From a virus: a stretch of DNA of 20,045 nucleotides. This document shows, one piece after another, positions 1 to 6,995 of the stretch. The stretch lies in the IMG/VR virus record IMGVR_UViG_3300020735_000076, positions 1 through 20,045 of that record; one strand, given 5' to 3'. Every line of letters begins with the position of its first letter. The first letter of the stretch is position 1. The notes under the pieces are model-generated. The model searched no databases and was not told the DNA's origin. It was given only the letters and a program-made list of their open reading frames with translations. A program made the translations under genes and the position numbers.

Positions 1-569
1 TACTGATCGGCATCCTCAAAAAAATATCAGCCCGCGGAAAGGTGGAAGAAGTACTGGAACATATTCAGGAAGTGGTGGAAGCAGGCGAAAAAGTGGTTGT
101 ATTCGCTTGGCATAAGGAAATGGTCCAGGAACTGAAAAAGAACATTCCCGGGGCTGTAACAATTGTTGGTGATGATTCAATGGATCAAAGACAAAAATCA
201 GTTGATGATTTCCAAAGTGACCCAAAAACACAGGTGATCATTTGTAATATCAAATCCGGTGGTGTAGGGATCACATTAACTGCCTCCAGTCGTGTTGTAT
301 TCATCGAATTGCCTTGGCATCCTGCAGACTGTGAACAATGTGAAGACCGTTGTCACCGTATTGGCCAGAAGGATAGTGTTCAATGTACTTATTTCCTTGG
401 CCATGAAACTATCGATGAATATATCTACAACATCATTGAAAAGAAAAGGAATATAGTGAACCAGATCACCGGTGCTGAGGATAATGTAGAAACCAATATG
501 GTTGATGAGTTCATTAATCTATTCATGCAGAAAAATAAAATCAGTGATCATGATGCAGTTATCAATTGA
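1..569 (+). CDS. SNF2-family DNA helicase, C-terminal part (5' end outside window)
   Basis: The reading frame is open from the left edge (first full codon at 3), so this is the 3' end of a longer gene. The visible ~189 residues form the second RecA-like lobe of an SF2/SNF2 ATPase. VVVFAWHK opens the lobe, SGGVGITLTASSRV is motif V, and DRCHRIGQKDSV is motif VI with the arginine finger; the HRIGQ wording is typical of SNF2 proteins. SNF2 proteins translocate on double-stranded DNA; phage versions lie in replication/recombination modules, which fits the neighbours (DUF4373, DnaC-like ATPase, nuclease). A GTG at 42 is an internal valine codon, not the start. It ends in TGA and overlaps the next gene by about 20 nt. 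The family call is secure; the exact role in this phage is inference. Confidence 0.9.
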   Translation, partial: LIGILKKISARGKVEEVLEHIQEVVEAGEKVVVFAWHKEMVQELKKNIPGAVTIVGDDSMDQRQKSVDDFQSDPKTQVIICNIKSGGVGITLTASSRVVFIELPWHPADCEQCEDRCHRIGQKDSVQCTYFLGHETIDEYIYNIIEKKRNIVNQITGAEDNVETNMVDEFINLFMQKNKISDHDAVIN

Positions 570-834
570 TTTTAGTGCGGCGATCGATTTTAAATCTGCT
601 TCGCCGATCAACAATGTGGCTCTTTCCGGGCAAAATAAATTAGTGTTCGATTATTTGAGCACTGGCAAAACGATCAATACTATTCAGGCACAGGAATTAG
701 GAATCACTGCCTTGAATAGCAGGATATCAGATCTGAGAAACAAGTCGAAAATAGTAGTGTACGACAGGTTTATAACAACAAGCGGCGGAAGTAAAATAAA
801 AGAATACTCATTATACGAATTTATTAAAAACTAA
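550..834 (+). CDS. HTH_39-like winged-helix DNA-binding protein
   Basis: A product of ~94 residues beginning MMQLSIDFSAAIDF, using ATG 550 (ATG 553 is also possible); it overlaps the helicase end by ~20 nt, suggesting translational coupling. The core reads LVFDYLSTGKTINTIQAQEL followed by GITALNSRISDLRNKSK. This is the pattern of the small phage helix-turn-helix family HTH_39 (a first helix, a T-I-x-A turn helix, then a recognition helix S-R-I-x-D-L-R). A wing-like basic strand and YSLYEF tail follow. An upstream in-frame ATG at 502 would bury a further 16 codons inside the helicase gene and is less likely. The protein probably binds DNA in the replication module, either as a regulator or as a replication accessory; the sequence does not decide which. 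Confidence 0.72.
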   Translation: MMQLSIDFSAAIDFKSASPINNVALSGQNKLVFDYLSTGKTINTIQAQELGITALNSRISDLRNKSKIVVYDRFITTSGGSKIKEYSLYEFIKN

Positions 835-844
835 GAAAGGAATT

Positions 845-1744
845 ATGGCCAGACCTAATAAAGTAAACCTTCAATACTTTCCTTTAGACGTTACATTTTT
901 TGAAGATCATAAAGTTTTAATGATTGAAGAAGAATTTGGTATCAAAGGCGGGTACATAGCTCTTCGTTTGATGGCTATGGTTTATGAACAGGGATACTTT
1001 ATTGAATGGATGAATAATCAGGAGGTGTCTATTGCAAAACGTGTTGGTAATGGTATTACCAGTGCATTAGTGGTAGAAGTATTAAAATCCTGCTTAAAAA
1101 ACAATCTGTTCAATAAGGAAATTTTCACAAATAAATCTATCCTCACTTCACGCGGAATTCAAAAAAGATGGCTTGAAGTGATGGAGCTAATGAGAAGAAA
1201 AGTTATAATAAATGAATCAATATGGTTGGTTAACTCTGAGGAAACGGTAATAAGTTCCGAAGAAACTCATCTGCCAGAGACATTTAGTACACAAAAGGAA
1301 AGTAAAAGAAATAAAATTAAAAAATCTAAATCTCATTCCGGAGCTAAAGCGCCGGTCCAAATTAAAGAAACGACAAAGTATTGGAAAAAATTGGTAGATG
1401 CTTGGTTTGAGTTTTATGGAAAAAGATTCAAAAAAGATGATAATTCTCCTGCGAAACCAATTTTCAATAAAACCCAAGCCGGTATTTTAAAACAAATCAT
1501 TGATCATCTTGAAAAAATTGCAACTGAATCAAAAAGGGATTGGACCGAAGAATATGCGGTCTATTGCCTAAAAGGTTTTTTTCAAAAAGGATGGAATCAT
1601 GATGAGTGGATCCGTAAAAATTTTGAGCTTGGAAATCTTCTGACAAAATTTAATTCAATAACTAACAAAAATTTAAATGGAAACAACGATTCAAAAGGAA
1701 TTAAGCAAATATCCAACTCCATCGACTATTCAGCAGCTATATGA
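845..1744 (+). CDS. DUF4373 (Lin1244/Lin1753-like) replication protein
   Basis: 299 residues starting MARPNKVNLQYFPLDVTFFE; AAGAAAGGA lies just upstream of the ATG. The first ~110 residues match the DUF4373/Lin1244-Lin1753 N-terminal family: a YFPLDV opening, then KVLMIEEEFGIKGGYIALRL, then a basic QKRWLEVMELMRRK helix. A low-complexity Lys/Ser linker (~145-165) separates it from a C-terminal helical domain (~175-280, with W-rich YWKKLVDAWFEFYG). In phages such proteins sit directly before DnaC-like loaders and are thought to act as replisome organisers that recognise an origin. That context is repeated here: the next gene is an AAA+ loader overlapping this one by 68 nt. Family assignment is good; the role is from context. 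Confidence 0.8.
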   Translation: MARPNKVNLQYFPLDVTFFEDHKVLMIEEEFGIKGGYIALRLMAMVYEQGYFIEWMNNQEVSIAKRVGNGITSALVVEVLKSCLKNNLFNKEIFTNKSILTSRGIQKRWLEVMELMRRKVIINESIWLVNSEETVISSEETHLPETFSTQKESKRNKIKKSKSHSGAKAPVQIKETTKYWKKLVDAWFEFYGKRFKKDDNSPAKPIFNKTQAGILKQIIDHLEKIATESKRDWTEEYAVYCLKGFFQKGWNHDEWIRKNFELGNLLTKFNSITNKNLNGNNDSKGIKQISNSIDYSAAI

Positions 1745-2501
1745 TTCAGTTGAGTTAACTCAGGAAGAGATTGACTTTGCAATTTCTGAAGCTAAGAGAA
1801 ATAAATATTATCGACTGGAAGAAGAAAAGGAGAAGGAAAGGAAAAAGAAAGAATTAATTGAAATCACAAGGCCTTGGAATGCAGAGGATATGTTTATCCA
1901 CGCAAAAATTAGGGCGAATTTACTTGTACAATCATCAGGAAAAAAAGAGTATCAAATTGATGAATTTACAGATCCGGTTTTTAAACAACTGAGTCAATAT
2001 TTCAGCAATGATCCCGGATTCGAAAAGGATGGAATGCTATTAAGCAAAGGAATTATGTTGATTGGAGATGTAGGTGTGGGTAAAACAGATCTGTTGAAAG
2101 CATTCAGTCAAAATAAACGGCTATGCTTTTTCCCTGAAACAGTTAATGAAGTGGAAAGACGTTGCAGAATCGAAGGATTAAATTTTTGGCAGGTATATAC
2201 AGGATATGTTCCAGGCCGAGGCCATTCCAAGGATGTTTTTTATCAGCCAAATATTGGATGGATGTTTGATGATCTGGGCACTGAGGAAGTGATCAAAGAT
2301 TATGGGAACACTTTAGATGTGATGGAAAGGATCATTCATGAGCGCTATATGAAAAAAGATGTCATTCCTTTTTATTCACTTCATATCACTACAAACCTAA
2401 ATGGAGAATTGATTGAAAAAAGGTATGGATACCGCATGCGCAGCAGGATCCGGGAGATGTTCAACATTATTCAATTAAAAGGATCTGACAGGAGGAAATA
2501 A
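1677..2501 (+). CDS. DnaC-like AAA+ ATPase (putative helicase loader)
   Basis: 274 residues. Walker A is GDVGVGKT at residues 130-137 and Walker B is WMFDDLGTEE near 195-204; a later R-rich segment (GYRMRSRIREMF) resembles the sensor/arginine-finger end of DnaC/IstB-type proteins. The N-terminus (1-65) is helical and charged with a long E/K run, suggesting a partner-binding region. ATG 1677 is the first in-frame Met and lies inside the DUF4373 gene (68-nt overlap); the next Met is too far downstream to keep the N-terminal helices. The predicted job is loading a replicative helicase, or remodelling the origin complex, together with the DUF4373 protein. It could instead be an IstB-like ATPase, but no transposase is nearby. 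It is followed at once by an AGGAGG site for the next gene. Confidence 0.82.
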   Translation: METTIQKELSKYPTPSTIQQLYDSVELTQEEIDFAISEAKRNKYYRLEEEKEKERKKKELIEITRPWNAEDMFIHAKIRANLLVQSSGKKEYQIDEFTDPVFKQLSQYFSNDPGFEKDGMLLSKGIMLIGDVGVGKTDLLKAFSQNKRLCFFPETVNEVERRCRIEGLNFWQVYTGYVPGRGHSKDVFYQPNIGWMFDDLGTEEVIKDYGNTLDVMERIIHERYMKKDVIPFYSLHITTNLNGELIEKRYGYRMRSRIREMFNIIQLKGSDRRK

Positions 2502-2502
2502 C

Positions 2503-2811
2503 ATGAAACAATATAGGGATGACAAGACCGGAAATATCCGCAAAGAGATTTCAATCCGTTTAAACGGATCAGGTCCGACTCATGAAGTTTATCCATTACC
2601 GACGAAGATTATTTGTGATCGTCCGAATCTGATAAAACACGTGGCATCGATGTATGTGCTGATGAATAATTTATCAAAAAGCACTGATCATATTAACCCG
2701 CAGGCTCATTTCGACATTTCAGTCGTAGAGCTGGTTTGTAAGATCTATGACGATGGTTATAACACCGGATTGAAACACATGGACCAAATGCATTCAAAAT
2801 TACAAGAATGA
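2503..2811 (+). CDS. hypothetical protein, 102 aa
   Basis: Small acidic/basic mixed protein starting MKQYRDDKTGNIRKEISIRL. It has the clearest Shine-Dalgarno in the window (AGGAGG ~8 nt before the ATG), one base after the stop of the DnaC-like gene. The middle (DRPNLIKHVASMYVLMNNLS) looks amphipathic-helical and the C-terminus (SVVELVCKIYDDGYNTGLKH) is a second helix. I see no catalytic motif, signal peptide or membrane segment. Its stop overlaps the start of the nuclease gene (ATGA), so it belongs to the same polycistronic replication unit. I do not recognise a family. Confidence 0.65.
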   Translation: MKQYRDDKTGNIRKEISIRLNGSGPTHEVYPLPTKIICDRPNLIKHVASMYVLMNNLSKSTDHINPQAHFDISVVELVCKIYDDGYNTGLKHMDQMHSKLQE

Positions 2812-3221
2812 AAGGCTGGAGTGAAGCAGATATTGAAAAATTGAAACAAAAAGGCATGGTTGCGCAACATATTGCACCAAAACTGTTACAAAAAGTACAG
2901 AAAGCGTGCAAAAAAGAACCTGCAGCATTGATCCACATCAAAGAAGTATTGTGGCTTTTGAAAGTGCCTTATGAAACAGAATACATTTTCCATCCTGCCC
3001 GGAAATGGCGGTTCGACGTGGCGATATCGGAACATAAAGTTGCAATTGAATATGAGGGTGTGATCAGTTCAGATAAAAGCAGGCATACAACGATAGTCGG
3101 TTTTTCTAATGATTGCAGAAAGTATAACCAGGCTCAATTGTATGGATGGAAAATATTACGATACACAGCTTTAAACTATAAAGAATTCTATTCAGAACTA
3201 AAACAACTTATTGAAATATGA
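2808..3221 (+). CDS. PDDEXK-type (VSR/DUF559-like) endonuclease
   Basis: 137 residues beginning MKGWSEADIEKLKQKGMV. The C-terminal ~85 residues carry the compact phage nuclease signature: HPARKWRFDVAI (catalytic Asp70), KVAIEYEGV (acidic pair Glu81/Glu83), SRHTT, then DCRKYNQAQLYGWKILRYT. The spacing D-x10-E-x-E and the final GWKILRYT strand are typical of the PDDEXK superfamily members found in phage recombination/replication modules, where they may act as Holliday-junction or flap nucleases. The gene starts in an ATGA overlap with the upstream small gene and ends in another ATGA with the next, so all three are translationally coupled. Fold-level call is good; the substrate is unknown. Confidence 0.75.
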   Translation: MKGWSEADIEKLKQKGMVAQHIAPKLLQKVQKACKKEPAALIHIKEVLWLLKVPYETEYIFHPARKWRFDVAISEHKVAIEYEGVISSDKSRHTTIVGFSNDCRKYNQAQLYGWKILRYTALNYKEFYSELKQLIEI

Positions 3222-3610
3222 AAAATCTTGATAACGACAAAATAAGGTTTGTCTGGGATGCTGTTCACAGAAGCAAATTGAATTATAAGCAGATCTGTGT
3301 GTTGTTAAATATCAGACAGGATGAATACAAAAGATTATATGCCGAAGCATTGAAAAAATTTGGTGACACACTTCCAAAAGAAGAGCTGATTAAAATAAAA
3401 GTTGATTTCGAAAAGCTGAAAAACTTTCAACCGAGCCCATCAGCAAAAGTGATCAAATTTCCAAAGGAAAAAAGAAAACTGCAGGTGCCGGTTTATGAAA
3501 AGAAAATAATTCGGTTTTCTGATGATGGTCCGAAACAAATTGTACGACCAAAAGCACAATATTCAAATCACAGTCCTATGGGAATCGCTAATCCGGGAAT
3601 GGGAAATTAA
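3218..3610 (+). CDS. hypothetical protein, 130 aa
   Basis: Begins MKNLDNDKIRFVWDAVHRSK in an ATGA overlap with the nuclease gene. Residues ~5-55 look helical and could form a small helix-turn-helix (LNYKQICVLLNIRQDEYKRLY resembles a first helix, turn and recognition helix). The rest is a basic, proline-containing tail (SPSAKVIKFPKEKRKLQVP) that looks extended and ends in GMGN. The basic tail could contact nucleic acid. I do not recognise a family; a DNA-binding accessory of the replication module is only a guess from position and charge. Confidence 0.6.
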   Translation: MKNLDNDKIRFVWDAVHRSKLNYKQICVLLNIRQDEYKRLYAEALKKFGDTLPKEELIKIKVDFEKLKNFQPSPSAKVIKFPKEKRKLQVPVYEKKIIRFSDDGPKQIVRPKAQYSNHSPMGIANPGMGN

Positions 3611-3618
3611 AAAAAAAC

Positions 3619-3945
3619 ATGAGCTGGATTACCGAAGCAAACAGATTTGGTCGCTATGAGCAGACTTATTGTGGATTCAGAATTTACTGGACCAAAGAAG
3701 CAAGCCATACAACCAGAATTGAAGTAAGAAATGGAGAAAAGTTTGAAGTGACGGATTTACATAGAGGAGATCTTGTTGCAATTGATAAAACCGGAGCAAT
3801 AATAAAAGATCATTGGATTGACAGAATCGGTGAAAAAATTGATATGGAAATGGTGTTGCGATCATATCATAAAAAAAGACAATCGAACTTATCAAAACGA
3901 TTATCCAGAGCAGAAAAAAGAGCACAACAATATCTAAAACGATAA
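3619..3945 (+). CDS. hypothetical basic protein, 108 aa
   Basis: Starts MSWITEANRFGRYEQTYCGF after an A-rich 8-nt gap. The first ~75 residues look like mixed beta strands (TYCGFRIYWTKEASHTTRIE, FEVTDLHRGDLVAI) with an RGD-containing turn. The C-terminal ~35 residues are strongly basic and helical (KKRQSNLSKRLSRAEKRAQQ). The basic helix would suit nucleic-acid binding. No known family is recognised, and there is no signal peptide or membrane segment. The gene ends two bases before the ATG of the following zinc-ribbon-like gene and is in the same transcription unit. Confidence 0.6.
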   Translation: MSWITEANRFGRYEQTYCGFRIYWTKEASHTTRIEVRNGEKFEVTDLHRGDLVAIDKTGAIIKDHWIDRIGEKIDMEMVLRSYHKKRQSNLSKRLSRAEKRAQQYLKR

Positions 3946-3947
3946 AA

Positions 3948-4232
3948 ATGGAAAATAAAATCAATGTTTACACTTGTCCAAAAGGACATAAAACAGTTAC
4001 GATCGATACAGATGAGGGTACTACTCCAATGATGCTAATGTGCCGCCAAAAAGATGATGACGGAAAACATAACTGTACTGAATGGGCCATATCAGCTTGA
4101 TACAATTGCAATCAAATGCTGCCTCCTGAATATGAATGGTATAAACCGGATTCTTTAAAAGGATTAAACCCAGGAGAAAAAGAACATGTAAGAAAGGGAG
4201 GATTATTATTGAGAAAAATAAAAAAGCAATAG
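3948..4232 (+). pseudogene. zinc-ribbon-like small phage protein split by in-frame TGA
   Basis: From ATG 3948 the frame runs 50 codons (MENKINVYTCPKGHKTVTID, ending TEWAISA) to TGA at 4098-4100. The same frame then continues without another stop to TAG 4230-4232, encoding YNCNQMLPPEYEWYKPD and a tail KEHVRKGGLLLRKIKK. Together the two halves resemble small Bacteroidota-phage proteins with a Cys-containing TCPKGH start, a T-P-M-M-L-M-C middle and a P-x-x-E-W-Y-x-P...GGLLLRKI end, so I read them as one 94-residue protein. The TGA stands where an aromatic residue would fit and is one base from TGG (Trp). TGA is used as a normal stop elsewhere here (at 567-569, 2809-2811 and others), so this is a nonsense mutation, a sequencing error or stop readthrough. 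The second half could restart at ATG 4116. Confidence 0.6.
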
Positions 4233-4233
4233 C

Positions 4234-5058
4234 ATGAAATTTATTCCAATATTATTCAGCACCGCAATGGTGCAGGCAATTTTAGAAGATCGTAAAACAA
4301 TGACGAGGCGAACAAAAGGATTAGAACTTGTAAATGAAACACCTGATCGTTTCCGGTATTGCGGAAATTCAGATGAAATAGATGTACCGAGATTGGCGAT
4401 ACCCTATGATGATAGGGTTTATTATCAGTTTGAACTTACAAATAGCAATATGGTTGCTTATGTTGTAAAGTGTCCATATAAAACCGGAGATGTACTATGG
4501 GTACGTGAAAACGGCCAATTAGCGGGATGGGATTTTGAGGATGGAGAAGCAAGGATTAAATATGAGAATGGAGATATCGAAGAATATTTTATAGGTGATG
4601 ATGACAGTTATAATTGGACTGTTAAGCAGTTTGAAAAATTGCGGGATAGTGGTATTTTAAAATTGGTTGAGTGTGATGATGAGGAGCAGGAAAGATTCGA
4701 ATTTTCAGATAAAAAACAGCCTCTTATTCCTTCCATTCACATGCCAAAGTGGACAAGCAGGATATTCTTAAAAGTTAAATCTGTTCGAGTTGAACGATTA
4801 CAGGATATAAGCGAAGAAGATGCTAAAGCAGAGGGTGTTGAACGGTGGGTTGACGATAGGCTGAAAAGTAATCCTACCCATTATCAGATATATTCTGATT
4901 TTGATAACCCGGACGATCCTGCTTTTTATTCCAGTACAGCAGTTGGAAGTTTTGAAAGTCTTTGGAGATTAATAAACGGGAAAGATAGTTGGAATGAAAA
5001 CCCGTGGGTATGGGTAATTGAATTTGAACGCATTGAAAAACCTTTAAATTTTATATAA
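4234..5058 (+). CDS. ASCH-domain-like phage protein
   Basis: 274 residues. The N-terminus reads KFIPILFSTAMVQAILEDRKTMTRR and later motifs are GDVLWVREN, IHMPKWTSRIFLKVKSVRVE, RLQDISEEDAKAEGV and the tail ESLWRLINGKDSWNENPWVW. This order (request to 'fill in' a T-R-R basic patch, a strand with WVRE, the S-R-I-x-L-x-V strand, D-I-S/T-x-x-D-A-x-A-E-G and an NPWVWVI end) is that of the phage ASCH-like family, a beta-barrel of the PUA/EVE type expected to bind RNA or modified nucleotides. The molecular role in phages is not established. An acidic insertion (~100-150) separates the halves. It starts one base after the interrupted zinc-ribbon gene and overlaps the next gene (TAATG). Confidence 0.78.
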   Translation: MKFIPILFSTAMVQAILEDRKTMTRRTKGLELVNETPDRFRYCGNSDEIDVPRLAIPYDDRVYYQFELTNSNMVAYVVKCPYKTGDVLWVRENGQLAGWDFEDGEARIKYENGDIEEYFIGDDDSYNWTVKQFEKLRDSGILKLVECDDEEQERFEFSDKKQPLIPSIHMPKWTSRIFLKVKSVRVERLQDISEEDAKAEGVERWVDDRLKSNPTHYQIYSDFDNPDDPAFYSSTAVGSFESLWRLINGKDSWNENPWVWVIEFERIEKPLNFI

Positions 5059-5519
5059 TGGCTATCAACTTAAAAAACTACACATCAACAGTTCCTGCAG
5101 TAACATCTATGGGAAGAATTCAAAAGGCTTTGGTTGAAGCCGGTGCAACAGATATCAGCATGAAATATGATACCACAACAAAGACATGCACAGCGATCAC
5201 TTTCCGCATGATCATCGCTGGCCAGATGCCAATGTTTTTCCAGCTGCCGGCAAAGATCGAACCTTGTTTCAAAGTATTATGGGCAGAAGTGAAGCGCCCA
5301 CGCCCGGAAACAAAACAGGCAATTCAGGAACAGGCAGAAAGAACAGCCTGGAAGATAATATCTGATTGGGTGGATATCCAGCTCTCTATGATCCTGCTTG
5401 AGCAAGCAGAACCGTTGCAGGTGTTTTTGCCTTATGCGTATAATCCTGCAAAGGACCAAACATTCTACGAACAATTAAAAGAAGGCGGCTTTAAAGCTTT
5501 GCCATCATCAGAAAACTAA
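5058..5519 (+). CDS. conserved phage protein of unknown function, 153 aa
   Basis: Starts MAINLKNYTSTVPAVTSMGR in a TAATG overlap with the ASCH-like gene. Features are an N-terminal helix (GRIQKALVEAGATDISMKYD), a strand region (AITFRMIIAGQMPMFFQLPA) and an AERTAWKIISDWVDIQLSMI helix followed by EPLQVFLPYAYNP and a short tail. I recognise this wording as a protein that recurs in phages and mobile elements of several bacterial groups, usually in the early/replication region, but no function is assigned to it. No signal peptide and no membrane helix are apparent. Position suggests expression with the replication genes. Confidence 0.72.
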   Translation: MAINLKNYTSTVPAVTSMGRIQKALVEAGATDISMKYDTTTKTCTAITFRMIIAGQMPMFFQLPAKIEPCFKVLWAEVKRPRPETKQAIQEQAERTAWKIISDWVDIQLSMILLEQAEPLQVFLPYAYNPAKDQTFYEQLKEGGFKALPSSEN

Positions 5520-5524
5520 AAAAT

Positions 5525-5836
5525 ATGTTCATTCAGAAAAATATCAGGTGGCTGCAGAGCAAGAAAAAGGCAACTTCCTTAGAAATGGCACATCTTTTGA
5601 ATACGAATTATCGCACATATCAATCCTGGTGCGATAAAAGGAAAATTCGTCCGTCATTGGATATGTTGATCAAACTTTCAGAAATAGCCGGAGTATCACT
5701 AACTGATTTTATAAAAACAGATTTATCAACAAAGCCACAGAAAAAGATAAATAAGAAAGATCTGGTTTATCAGAATTATATAAATGCAGATTCCAAGATT
5801 AAAAAAGCCGTTGAAACTTTATTAGAATTAAAATAA
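5525..5836 (+). CDS. Cro/C1-type (XRE) helix-turn-helix regulator
   Basis: 103 residues starting MFIQKNIRWLQSKKKATSLE. The HTH occupies about residues 5-62: the first helix ends in KKKATSLEMAHLLN, the recognition helix is TNYRTYQSWCDKRK, and then SLDMLIKLSEIAGVSLTDFI closes the five-helix XRE fold. A short basic linker leads to a C-terminal helix (SKIKKAVETLLELK) that could dimerise. It is the last gene of the early + strand run before the lipoprotein gene. As a small phage repressor/activator it is one of two candidates in this window for binding the CTAAA-N3-TTTAG palindromes (the other is encoded at 15171-15386, - strand). Confidence 0.78.
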   Translation: MFIQKNIRWLQSKKKATSLEMAHLLNTNYRTYQSWCDKRKIRPSLDMLIKLSEIAGVSLTDFIKTDLSTKPQKKINKKDLVYQNYINADSKIKKAVETLLELK

Positions 5837-5869
5837 ACAAGCATATTTTTAAACCATAATTCAAAATAT

Positions 5870-6268
5870 ATGAAAACAACAATCATTTCTTTGTTAATGA
5901 TCACATTGATCGCATGTAGCAAAAGCAGTCCCACACCAACAGTCACACCGGTGACAATTACACTAAATGCAGCAGCTTCAGGATTTGGAAACAATCCCAG
6001 CACCTCACAAACTGTTTATTGGACAATCTGTTCAGTTGATAAGGCCTCAGCGAATCAGCCAATCTATGTTACAATTCAGTTTCAGTCAGTGGATCCGGTA
6101 GCAAACAAGACAACGACATTTACCGACATCGATACAATCCCTAAAGGAGTGACAGGAGCGTGGAAGCATTACACAACTACAGCACCGGCAAATGGTAATG
6201 TCACAACTCAAAATACAACGATTACATCTGCAATCTGCAGCGATTCGAATATTACTCTGAAGTTTTAA
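5870..6268 (+). CDS. putative phage-encoded lipoprotein
   Basis: 132 residues with an N-terminal signal MKTTIISLLMITLIACSKSS: short basic start, hydrophobic core and lipobox LIAC with Cys16 as the lipidation site. The mature part is Thr/Val/Asn-rich and looks like a single Ig-like beta sandwich (strands around TVYWTICSVD, QPIYVTIQFQSVD, ITLKF), with cysteines near strand ends that could pair. No enzyme motif is seen. In phages, lipoproteins of this size can act in superinfection exclusion or lysogenic conversion; that is inference only. The gene stands alone between short untranslated gaps, so it may have its own expression. Confidence 0.68.
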   Translation: MKTTIISLLMITLIACSKSSPTPTVTPVTITLNAAASGFGNNPSTSQTVYWTICSVDKASANQPIYVTIQFQSVDPVANKTTTFTDIDTIPKGVTGAWKHYTTTAPANGNVTTQNTTITSAICSDSNITLKF

Positions 6269-6315
6269 TTAACAGCAGCAAAATCAATTCAGTGGCTATC
6301 CCCTGAATTTTTTAA

Positions 6316-6345
6316 TTTGGTGTGCTAAATTATTTAGTAATTTCA
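6316..6345 (+). promoter_or_regulatory. putative promoter with palindromic operator upstream of parB-like/mom-like genes
   Basis: TTTG (6316-6319), an 18-nt spacer and TAATTTCA (6338-6345) approximate the Bacteroidota -33/-7 pattern. The spacer contains the perfect inverted repeat CTAAAT-T-ATTTAG at 6325-6337, the same 13-mer found at 14403. The ParB-like start codon is 23 nt after the -7 box. Promoter and operator roles are inferred. Confidence 0.45.
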
Positions 6346-6368
6346 CGTCATAACAAGTCGGAGCAAAA

Positions 6369-6995
6369 ATGAATCAGGAAATAAACTCAAGGATAATCAA
6401 AACGGAATTGATCAAATGGAGAGAGCTTCAATTCATTCAGCATGAGGAATTTAAGGAATGGTTGGAAGCTGGAGACAAAAAATTATTGCAAAGCCTTGTC
6501 AGGTATCAGTTTGTTGATCCTTTCAAGGTTTGGGAAAATGAGGGTGTTTTATACTGTTTAGATGGCAAACATCGTTTCACAGATTTGCAAAAAGTGATTG
6601 AAAGCGGTGTTTCTGTTCCTGATCTACTTCCCGCCACATTTATTGATTGCACCGACATGAAAGAAGCTGCAGAACTTGTTTTGGTCTATTCTTCTGCATA
6701 TGCACGCATCACACAACAGGGATTATTCGAGCATATTAAACAATTTGATTTGTCTTTTGACGATATAAAGGAAACAATGTCTTTGAGCAGTTTGGACCTG
6801 AACACGATGAAAGATTGGTTTCTCCCGGAGCCGAATGAAGAAGATCTTATTGGTTTGCTTAAAAACAACCCACTCACAATAAAAATCACATTCAAGGATA
6901 AAGCACAATTCGACACAGCAGAAAATCTGATCAAACAGGTTTTGGATGATCATTGTCCCGGTGCATATTATTCAGTAAGCGGTGGTGAACTATGA
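6369..6995 (+). CDS. ParB-like nuclease-fold protein
   Basis: 208 residues. The N-terminal ~95 residues resemble the ParB/sulfiredoxin fold: IKTELIKWRELQFIQHEEFK, a QSLVRYQFVDPFKVW strand, then YCLDGKHRF (D65-G66-K67-H68-R69), the counterpart of the nucleotide-binding G-E-R-R/D-G-H-H-R box of ParB-like proteins. A helical middle (ELVLVYSSAYARITQQGLFE) and a C-terminal ferredoxin-like stretch (LTIKITFKDKAQFDTAENLI) follow. ParB-like proteins of this type are common next to phage packaging or DNA-modification genes. Its TGA stop overlaps the mom-like ATG (ATGA), so the two products are made together. The start ATG is 23 nt from a putative promoter. Whether it binds DNA, hydrolyses CTP or modifies nucleotides is not visible. 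Confidence 0.72.
   Translation: MNQEINSRIIKTELIKWRELQFIQHEEFKEWLEAGDKKLLQSLVRYQFVDPFKVWENEGVLYCLDGKHRFTDLQKVIESGVSVPDLLPATFIDCTDMKEAAELVLVYSSAYARITQQGLFEHIKQFDLSFDDIKETMSLSSLDLNTMKDWFLPEPNEEDLIGLLKNNPLTIKITFKDKAQFDTAENLIKQVLDDHCPGAYYSVSGGEL

Noticed and set aside
502-550. Longer start (ATG 502) for the HTH_39-like protein
   Set aside because: Would lie deep inside the helicase coding region; ATG 550/553 at the gene end fits the usual short overlap.
3948-4232. Genome-wide recoding of TGA to Trp
   Set aside because: TGA clearly ends several intact genes here (for example at 567-569, 6993-6995 and 14380-14382) and the tRNA found does not carry a UCA anticodon.
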